Assembly: GCF_016863475.1 (NCBI RefSeq)
Contig: NZ_BOOY01000011.1
Coordinates: 1 to 64,000 of the forward strand
Length of the DNA stretch: 64,000 bases
Direction: 5' to 3'
Origin: Spirilliplanes yamanashiensis
GTDB taxonomy: Bacteria > Actinomycetota > Actinomycetes > Mycobacteriales > Micromonosporaceae
In this document: in pieces, positions 58,395-64,000 of the stretch
Layout of the letters: every line of letters starts with the position of its first letter
Position numbering within the stretch: the first letter of the stretch is position 1
The notes under the pieces: generated by a model
Database searches by the model: none
What the model saw: the letters and a program-made list of their open reading frames with translations, nothing else
What the model was told of the DNA's origin: nothing
Translations under genes and position numbers: made by a program

Positions 58395-59060
58395 ATGGCT
58401 TCCGCTGACGCCCTCGCCGACGCCCTCGCCGACGCGTACGACGGCCTGACCGCCGCCGTCGCCGGCCGCGGCGACGACGACCTGCTGCGGCCCACCCGGT
58501 GCCGCGGCTGGCTCGTCTGCGACCTGCTCCAGCACGTCCTGCTCGACGCCCAGCGCGCCCTCGTCACGCTGGCCACCCCGGCGGACGGGCCGCCCGACGT
58601 CGACCACGCCGGCTACTGGACGGCCACCCCGACCGGCTTCACCGACGGCCACGCCACGTTCGTGCGGCGCGCCGCCGCCGCGTACGCCCGGCCCTCGGGG
58701 GTCGTCACCGTCTGGCGCGACACCGCCCCGGCCGCCGTGCGCGCCGCCCGCGCCGCCGACCCGGCCGGGCACGTCGCCACGCAGGGACACGTGCTCACCG
58801 TGCCCGACTTCCTGGCCACCCTCGTCACCGAGGCCGTCGTCCACCACCTCGACCTGGTGGCCGACCTGCCCGGCGCCGGCGGTCCCGGCCGGGCCGCCAC
58901 GGACGTCGCCCTGTCCACCCTGGACGCGCTCGCCGGCGGCCTGCCGAGCGCCTGGGAACCCACGGAGGCGCTGCTCAAGGGCACCGGGCGCGAGCCGCTC
59001 ACCGGCGCCGACCGCGCGCTGCTCGGCGCCGCCGCCGGCCGCTTCCCGCTGATCGGCTGA
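58395..59060 (+). CDS. maleylpyruvate isomerase/mycothiol-dependent DinB-like protein
   Basis: A 221-residue protein of the TIGR03083-like family, a four-helix DinB-type bundle using mycothiol as cofactor in actinobacteria. The helix ending in TRCRGWLVCDLLQHVLLDAQ carries the metal-binding His, and TEAVVHHLDLVADLP the later His pair. The last part (TEALLKGTGREPLTGADRA) is the usual C-terminal end. Substrate unknown. It converges with the deaminase-SUKH gene three bases away. Confidence 0.85.
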   Translation: MASADALADALADAYDGLTAAVAGRGDDDLLRPTRCRGWLVCDLLQHVLLDAQRALVTLATPADGPPDVDHAGYWTATPTGFTDGHATFVRRAAAAYARPSGVVTVWRDTAPAAVRAARAADPAGHVATQGHVLTVPDFLATLVTEAVVHHLDLVADLPGAGGPGRAATDVALSTLDALAGGLPSAWEPTEALLKGTGREPLTGADRALLGAAAGRFPLIG

Positions 59061-59063
59061 CCG

Positions 59064-60311
59064 CTACCAGGTGCCGTCGTCGCGCACCCGCGGCTGGTAG
59101 CCGCCCGCCACCAGGTTGACCAGGCCCTGGTCGAAGCTGTCGCCGAGGAACCACTCGCCGCCCTGGTCGAGGGCGAACAGCCGGCCACGCTCGTCGATCA
59201 CGATCGGGTCGGACGTGTCCACGTCGCAGCCGATCGGGAACACCCGCGACCCGATCAGCCGGCCGAACTCCGCCAGGGTGTCGGCGCAGTGCGCGGACTC
59301 CTCGCCGACCAGCGCGAACGGCTGGATGCGGTGGACCAGGCCCGGCCCGCGCCGGTGGCACGACAGGAACGGCATGCTCGCCAGCGCCCGCGCGGCCGCC
59401 TCGAACGGCTCCAGCCGGCTCTCCAGGCCCACGCCCACCTTCGCGGCGGTCTCCTCCAGCCGGATCGCGATGAACCGTTCCATCATGTCCTCGGGCTCGG
59501 CCGTCCAGCCGCCGTCGGCCAGCGCCCACCCCACGTCCTCGGGGAACCGCCCCGGCTGCGGCACCGGCCGCGGCTCGATCCGCACCGTGCGGGCGGCGTG
59601 CACCTCGACCTGCGGCACCAGCGCGAAGTGCACCAGGCACAGCGCGCACGACCCGCACAGGTCCGCCGGGACGCCGCCCAGCTTGTCGCCGCGCTCGCGC
59701 ACGAAGAACGACTCGAACGACGCCCGGTCCCGCATCGCCTGCCGCGCCTCGGCCAGCGTGACCGGCGCCAGCCCCTCGGCGGCGCGCAGCCGGTCGACCT
59801 CGTGCAGCGCGTCGGACAGCGCCACGATCTCCGCGTGCCGCTCGGCGCCGCGCACCAGCTCGCCCGGGGCGTTGCCCGCCAGCCACTGCGCCACCAGCGG
59901 GTGATGGCGCAGCTGCTGGTCGCCCTTCACCCCGCGGGCCACAATGAGCCGGCCGTCCAGCGTGACGTGCGCGGCCACGGTCGGCGTCGGCCGCCGCCGC
60001 GCGTTGCGGCGCAGCTCCAGCTCCGGATCCGCGGTCCTCACCGGCGCCACGATCGCCGCGTGCTGCTGCCGGTACATCTGCGCCACCGTCGCCGTCGGCA
60101 CGCTCGGCCACGTCGACAGGCGGCCCGTCGCCCGGTCGATCACCGTCGTGCCGCCGCCCAGGATCGACCGGTCCGGCACCCGGCGCCGCGTCCACACCAC
60201 GAAGCCCAGATCGAACTCGTCGACCACCGGCTCGAACTCGGCGCCCTCGAGCAGCGAGTCGCGCCGCGCCCAGCCCGCCGCGATCTCCTCGGCATCGGTA
60301 CGCGTGATCAT
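59064..60311 (-). CDS. YwqJ-like deaminase and SUKH-3 fusion protein
   Basis: A 415-residue protein, three parts. Residues 1-95 resemble a YrhB/Imm35-like domain (LGFVVWTRRR, GGGTTVIDRATGRLSTWPSV). Residues ~110-235 carry a nucleic-acid deaminase fold: HAE at 159-161 and CGSCALC at 219-225 as zinc ligands. Residues ~270-405 match SUKH-3 immunity folds (FALVGEESAHCADTLAEFGR, GGEWFLGDSFDQGLVNLVAG). Such proteins belong to polymorphic toxin systems. It lies divergently next to a toxin operon. GGGAGG is 7 bases before ATG 60311. Confidence 0.8.
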   Translation of the reverse strand: MITRTDAEEIAAGWARRDSLLEGAEFEPVVDEFDLGFVVWTRRRVPDRSILGGGTTVIDRATGRLSTWPSVPTATVAQMYRQQHAAIVAPVRTADPELELRRNARRRPTPTVAAHVTLDGRLIVARGVKGDQQLRHHPLVAQWLAGNAPGELVRGAERHAEIVALSDALHEVDRLRAAEGLAPVTLAEARQAMRDRASFESFFVRERGDKLGGVPADLCGSCALCLVHFALVPQVEVHAARTVRIEPRPVPQPGRFPEDVGWALADGGWTAEPEDMMERFIAIRLEETAAKVGVGLESRLEPFEAAARALASMPFLSCHRRGPGLVHRIQPFALVGEESAHCADTLAEFGRLIGSRVFPIGCDVDTSDPIVIDERGRLFALDQGGEWFLGDSFDQGLVNLVAGGYQPRVRDDGTW

Positions 60312-60341
60312 CTGGCGGCCTCCCGTCCCCGTCCGCGGCCG

Positions 60342-60347
60342 ACCGTA
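60342..60347 (-). promoter_or_regulatory. -10 hexamer TACGGT for deaminase-SUKH gene
   Basis: Minus-strand TACGGT about 30 nt before ATG 60311. The plus-strand hexamer of the toxin operon (60376-60381) lies 28 bp away, so both promoters share one short region. Confidence 0.4.
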
Positions 60348-60375
60348 CCGGACCACGCGGGAACGCGTTGCCCGG

Positions 60376-60381
60376 TATGGT
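60376..60381 (+). promoter_or_regulatory. -10 hexamer TATGGT for toxin operon
   Basis: TATGGT 31 nt before GTG 60413, with GGGGAGG 6 nt before the start. No matching -35 was found. Confidence 0.4.
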
Positions 60382-60412
60382 CGACGGCCGAGCGACCTTG
60401 GGGAGGTCCACT

Positions 60413-60835
60413 GTGGCGCAGACCGCCGACCGTGACGCCAACCGCGCGCTGCGCGCCCGCTTCGACGACGTGTTCGGGCAGTACCAGCGGCTGCGCGAGG
60501 GCATGGGCGACCTCCAGCAGCAGCTCGCCGCCACCAAGGTCACCGCGTCCTCGAAGGACCGTCTCGTGCACGCCACCGTCGGCCCCCGCGGCCAGCTCGT
60601 CGAGCTGCGCATCGAACCGCGCGCCTACCGCGACCACGAACCCGACCAGCTCGCCCGCCTCATCACGAAGACCGTCCAGGACGCCGTCGCCCAGACCACC
60701 GAGAAGGTCCAGGCCCTCGTCGCCGGCTACCTGCCCGCCGACTCCGGCGCCGCCGGGTTCCTGCGCGACGGCAACTTCGACCACCTGCTCAAGCGCCAGG
60801 ACGCCCTCATGCGCCAGGACGGCGACCGTGCCTGA
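60413..60835 (+). CDS. YbaB/EbfC family protein
   Basis: A 140-residue protein of the YbaB/EbfC DNA-binding family: a first helix with FDDVFGQYQRLREGMGDLQQQ, strands VHATVGPRGQLVELRIEPRA and a second long helix VQDAVAQTTEKVQALVAGYL. In actinomycetes such paralogues lead type VII-linked toxin operons and may be secretion partners instead of nucleoid proteins. GTG 60413 has GGGGAGG at 6 nt. It overlaps the next gene by eight bases. Confidence 0.85.
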   Translation: MAQTADRDANRALRARFDDVFGQYQRLREGMGDLQQQLAATKVTASSKDRLVHATVGPRGQLVELRIEPRAYRDHEPDQLARLITKTVQDAVAQTTEKVQALVAGYLPADSGAAGFLRDGNFDHLLKRQDALMRQDGDRA

Positions 60836-61160
60836 CGGCGAGCTCAACCTCGAACCCGACCGCGCCCGCCACGCCGCCCGCGACCTCACCGCCGCCGGCC
60901 ACCACCTCGGCGCCCTGCGCAACGGCCCCGGCGCCGCCCTCACCGCCCTCAGCAGCGCGCCCCCGTGGGGCAACGACGAGATCGGCGGCGCCTTCGAGGG
61001 CAAGTACCGCGGCATCGAGAACTCGATCATGGAGGCGTGGACGGCCCTCGCCCAGCACCTGCGCACCCTTGGCGAGCACGCCGCGCACAGCGTCGACATG
61101 AACACCCAGACCGACATCGAGGCGTCCCACCGGGTCGTCCGCACCCAGAAGCCCCTCTGA
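60828..61160 (+). CDS. WXG100-like type VII secretion target
   Basis: A 110-residue helical protein. NLEPDRARHAARDLTAAGHH forms a first helix, then a loop SAPPWGNDEIGGAFEGKYRG with the Trp-x-Gly-type turn, and a second helix SIMEAWTALAQHLRTLGEHA. Size and hairpin architecture match WXG100/EspC-like substrates. GTG 60828 overlaps the YbaB-like gene end; the toxin gene starts four bases after its stop. Confidence 0.7.
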   Translation: MPDGELNLEPDRARHAARDLTAAGHHLGALRNGPGAALTALSSAPPWGNDEIGGAFEGKYRGIENSIMEAWTALAQHLRTLGEHAAHSVDMNTQTDIEASHRVVRTQKPL

Positions 61161-61164
61161 CGCC

Positions 61165-64000
61165 ATGTCGCTGCTGCCCAGCCCCATCCCGCACCCGCTC
61201 GACTTCAGCCCCTGGGACCTGCCCGACTGGGCGTACACCGCGCTGGAATGGGTCGTCGGCTTCGACTGGCCCGAAGGCAACGAGGCCGTCACCTGGGACG
61301 TCGCCGACCTCTGGTACCGCATCGGCGACGACCTGGCCCAGCCCGTCGACGAGTCGTTCGCCGCCGCCACCGAGTTCATCAGCGCCTACGGCGGCGCCGG
61401 CATCACCGTCGACGCGTTCAAGACCGCCTGGGACGACCTGTCCCGCGGCGACCAGGCCCCGCTGCTCGCCCTCATGCTCGTCGCCCACGAACTCGGCAAG
61501 ATCGTCGAGGAGACCGGCTGCGACATCGAGGGCGCGAAGCTGGAGGCCTGGATCGAACTCGGCATCTTCGTCGCCGAACTCGTCGCCCTCGGCATCACCG
61601 TCGTCCTCACCCTCGGCGCCGCCTCCCCCGCCGCCGCGGGACTCATCGCGGCCACCCGCCTCGCCATCCAGATGATCTTCAAGCGGCTCATCGCCCAGCT
61701 CAGCAAGAAGGCCATCAAGCAGGGCATGAAGGAAGCCGCCGAACGCGCCGCCAAACAACTCGGCACCTCCGCCGGCCGCCGCGCCCTCGCCCGCAACGCC
61801 CTCCGCGAAGGCCTCGATGAAGCCCGCGAGGAGGTCTACACGCAGACCGCCATCCAGGCGTACCAGACGAGCAACGGCCGCCGCGACGGCCTCGACATCG
61901 CCGACATCGGCACCTCCGCCTGGGCCGGCTTCGCCGGCGGCGCCGCTTCCGCCGGCGCCGGGATCGGCGGCGGGAAGGGACTCGGGCGCGACATCGGCGG
62001 GGAGGTCCTCGGCGAGGTCGGCGGGAACCTCGCCGTGGGCAAGCTGCCCGGGCTCGAGGACGTGGCCAAGGGGGCCAGTTCGGGGGCTGTGAGCGGGGCG
62101 GTGGGCGGGGCGCAGAGTGATCTCAACGCGCTGCGGGACTCGATGCGGGGGGTGGACTCGCTGTCCGCGCCGCCGGGGGTGACGGAGTCGGGAGCGCCGG
62201 GTTCTCATCCGGCCTCGGCACCGGATGCCTCGTCGCCGTCTTCGCCGACGTCCCCCTCCTCCTCGCCTGCGGCCTCCTCGCCTGCGTCTTCCTCGTCGCC
62301 GGGTTCGTCGGTCTCGCCCTCGGGGTCGCCTTCGCCTTCGGCGGAACCGTCCCCTTCGCCGTCTCCCTCGCCGTCGGCTGCGCCTTCCCCTTCGCCTTCG
62401 GCGGATTCTTCGCCTTCGGCGGATCGTGGGACCGCTCCGTCGGCTGCGCCCGCGCCGTCGTCGGAGCCTTCTGCTCCGCCGTCTGCTTCTCCGGCTTCGT
62501 CTTCCTCTCCGGCCGAGGGTGCGCCGCAGCCTTCGGCCGCGACGCGGGGGAGCGACAGCGTCAACCTGTCGTCGACGGCACCGCCCGTCGAAGCGCCGGC
62601 TGCCGGTTCCACGGCCGGTTCGGCGGCCGGCTCCGGGCCTTCGCCTGCCGGATCACCGGCGGCGGGTGGCACGCCGGCCGCTCCCGCGCCGGGGCCGATG
62701 TCCGGCGGACCGGCGGGCCCGCCGACTGCGGCTCCGGCCGCGACTCCGGCTACCACCCCTGCCACGGTCCCCTCGGCGACGCCGGCCACGACCTCGACTC
62801 CGGCCTCGACTCCGACCCCAGCCTCGACCGCGCCGACGTCGCTGTCCTCGTCGTCACAGACCACCACCCCGGCTGCGAGCCCAACTACCTCTGCGCCGGC
62901 GACGACAGCTCCGACCACGTCGTCGCCGACCACCACCTCGTCGCCCTCGGCGACACCGCCGACCGCCACGCCGACCACCACCTCACCTTCCGCGACGTCA
63001 GCCGCCGGGCCCACCACCGCGGCGGCCGGGCCGGTCACCGCCTCGCCGTCGGCCCCCTCCGTTACCTCTCCGGCGGGCGGGGTAGGGGGCACGTCGCCCG
63101 TCGGCACGGTGCCTGTCGGTGCATCGTCGGCCGGGGTTTCGCTGGACAGTCCGGGGCCCGGTCATTCCTCGGGTGGCCCCGGGGCGCGTACCCCCAGCGG
63201 GGTTGATCCTGATGGTTCGCCGCCGCCGGTCGGCGACGGGTCGCGCGGGTTCCGGCCGGATCGGGACGATGCGGGGGAGCGGCGGTACTTCGCGGATGCC
63301 GCGAAGCGGCGGGCGCGGGAGCTGGACCGCGGCATCAAGGCCGAGGTGCGGCGGCTGCGGACCGACGCGCGGTACCACGGGGAGCAGGCGCGGCAGTTCC
63401 GCAAGGCGGAGAAGCTGGCCGAGCGGCAGGGCGACCGGCGCGCGGCGAACTGGTACCGGGATGCGGCCGCGCGGTCGAAGGGTCTGTCGGACCAGCTCGC
63501 GGACCGGGCGAAGAAGATCCGGAAGGGCGACGTCGCCATCCCGGTGATGGAGGTGCGCGGCCAGGACTGGCACCGGCTCAACACCGACGTCGGGGAGCTC
63601 GCGCCCGGCGGGCTGACCACGCCGCGGGACTCGGCGGTGCCCGGCAACGTGTCGGACCCGAGCGACTGGCAGCGCCCCTACGACCGGCCCGGTGGGCTGC
63701 GGATGCCGCTCGCCGAGCACCAGCTCGACGTCGAGCGGGCGGTCCCCCGGGGCGCGAACGGGCGGCCGGTGCGCGGCGTCGACCCGCGGGGCAGCCGGTA
63801 CTTCGGGCTGATCAACGACGGTGGGCCCGGCGCGGACCCGACGCGCGGCATCAACTGCGTCGACTGCTCGCTGTCGTTCTTCGAGACGTGGTTCCACGGG
63901 CGGCCGCGGGTGTCGGCGCCGCGGACGTTCGACCAGTACCACGACGGCGACGTCAACACGCAGCGCAACGGCGAGCAGGGCGGCGTGCAGCGCGTCGAGA
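61165..64000 (+). CDS. polymorphic toxin, papain-fold (Tox-PL) C-terminus, 3' end outside window
   Basis: The frame is open from ATG 61165 to the window end (945 codons seen). The N-terminal ~110 residues have WXG-like features of CpnT-type proteins (DWAYTALEWVVGFDWPEGNE). Helical, partly hydrophobic segments follow (residues ~108-300), then a ~345-residue Ser/Pro/Thr/Ala-rich linker (345-690), a basic coiled segment (RRYFADAAKRRARELDRGIK) and a C-terminal domain with INCVDCSLSFFETWFHGRPR. Cys898 or Cys901 would be the nucleophile of a papain-like toxin/glutamine deamidase fold. Target and full length are not visible. Confidence 0.8.
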   Translation, partial: MSLLPSPIPHPLDFSPWDLPDWAYTALEWVVGFDWPEGNEAVTWDVADLWYRIGDDLAQPVDESFAAATEFISAYGGAGITVDAFKTAWDDLSRGDQAPLLALMLVAHELGKIVEETGCDIEGAKLEAWIELGIFVAELVALGITVVLTLGAASPAAAGLIAATRLAIQMIFKRLIAQLSKKAIKQGMKEAAERAAKQLGTSAGRRALARNALREGLDEAREEVYTQTAIQAYQTSNGRRDGLDIADIGTSAWAGFAGGAASAGAGIGGGKGLGRDIGGEVLGEVGGNLAVGKLPGLEDVAKGASSGAVSGAVGGAQSDLNALRDSMRGVDSLSAPPGVTESGAPGSHPASAPDASSPSSPTSPSSSPAASSPASSSSPGSSVSPSGSPSPSAEPSPSPSPSPSAAPSPSPSADSSPSADRGTAPSAAPAPSSEPSAPPSASPASSSSPAEGAPQPSAATRGSDSVNLSSTAPPVEAPAAGSTAGSAAGSGPSPAGSPAAGGTPAAPAPGPMSGGPAGPPTAAPAATPATTPATVPSATPATTSTPASTPTPASTAPTSLSSSSQTTTPAASPTTSAPATTAPTTSSPTTTSSPSATPPTATPTTTSPSATSAAGPTTAAAGPVTASPSAPSVTSPAGGVGGTSPVGTVPVGASSAGVSLDSPGPGHSSGGPGARTPSGVDPDGSPPPVGDGSRGFRPDRDDAGERRYFADAAKRRARELDRGIKAEVRRLRTDARYHGEQARQFRKAEKLAERQGDRRAANWYRDAAARSKGLSDQLADRAKKIRKGDVAIPVMEVRGQDWHRLNTDVGELAPGGLTTPRDSAVPGNVSDPSDWQRPYDRPGGLRMPLAEHQLDVERAVPRGANGRPVRGVDPRGSRYFGLINDGGPGADPTRGINCVDCSLSFFETWFHGRPRVSAPRTFDQYHDGDVNTQRNGEQGGVQRVE

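Noticed and set aside
62225..63085. Arg/Pro-rich open frame in another plus frame of the toxin linker
   Set aside because: A shifted reading of TCG/CCG/GCC repeats; the toxin frame continues open on both sides.
62205..63107. Acidic Gly/Glu/Ala-rich open frame antisense to the toxin linker
   Set aside because: It mirrors the Ser/Pro repeat codons of the toxin gene and has no start signal or domain.

Overview
The window is a 64-kb chromosomal piece of a high-GC Gram-positive bacterium. GC is very high, GTG and TTG starts are common, and the gene content is actinomycete: bacterial proteasome activator Bpa, a mycothiol-type DinB-like enzyme, DUF5926, two LytR-CpsA-Psr proteins, two GT87 mannosyltransferase-like proteins, LppU-like and DUF4192 proteins, and a type VII secretion-linked toxin locus. 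The overall look fits Micromonosporaceae, but that family assignment is an inference. Almost all genes are intact and tightly packed, and I see no tRNA, rRNA or CRISPR.

Layout. 1-8.4 kb: two DUF485-like/sodium:solute symporter pairs flank a secreted Gly/Asn-repeat protein, an ABC exporter pair and a flavin-reductase-like protein. 8.4-13.2 kb: sugar-nucleotide epimerase/decarboxylase, two LCP proteins, rhodanese, glycerophosphodiester phosphodiesterase. 13.2-19.5 kb: orphan GAF/PAS histidine kinase, DUF5926, arginine deiminase, NERD-like, PAS-like and ACT proteins, lipoprotein. 19.5-27.3 kb: AlaA-type aminotransferase and prephenate dehydratase, AIM24, zincin, OsmC, membrane protein, seryl-tRNA synthetase, two HAD phosphatases. 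27.3-33.5 kb: Bpa, amino-acid-type binding protein, dimethylargininase with a divergent Lrp regulator, a propeller lipoprotein and a YbjN/TY-Chap-like protein whose C-terminus copies the Bpa proteasome-docking tail. 33.6-39.8 kb and 51.1-53.7 kb: molybdenum cofactor genes in three groups (mobA and fdhD; moaA-moaD; moaC-mog-moeA-moaE). Together they cover cyclic pyranopterin formation, part of molybdopterin synthase, metal insertion, MGD attachment and formate dehydrogenase sulfuration. 39.8-47.7 kb: metallophosphoesterase, PHP-UvrD fusion helicase, prepilin peptidase, LppU-like protein, AAA ATPase, GNAT. 47.7-49 kb: a TnpB-only IS element. 49-58.3 kb: DoxX, GT87, moco operon, an AT-richer non-coding island, a membrane GGDEF-EAL protein, a second GT87 and a zinc-ribbon protein. 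58.4-64 kb: DinB-like enzyme, a deaminase-SUKH protein, then YbaB-like, WXG100-like and a large papain-fold toxin running off the window end.

Regulation. Many starts sit 6-8 nt after a TANNNT -10 hexamer, the signature of leaderless transcripts. In several cases the TAG stop of the upstream gene is part of that hexamer. Convergent genes repeatedly share a CTAG tetranucleotide as both stop codons. Terminators are mostly long GC hairpins without U-tracts.

The strongest leads are the YbjN/TY-Chap-like protein with a Bpa-like GxYL tail, the toxin/deaminase-SUKH locus at the right edge, the TnpB element with its probable overlapping guide RNA, and the low-GC island with a seven-codon reading frame ahead of the GGDEF-EAL gene.
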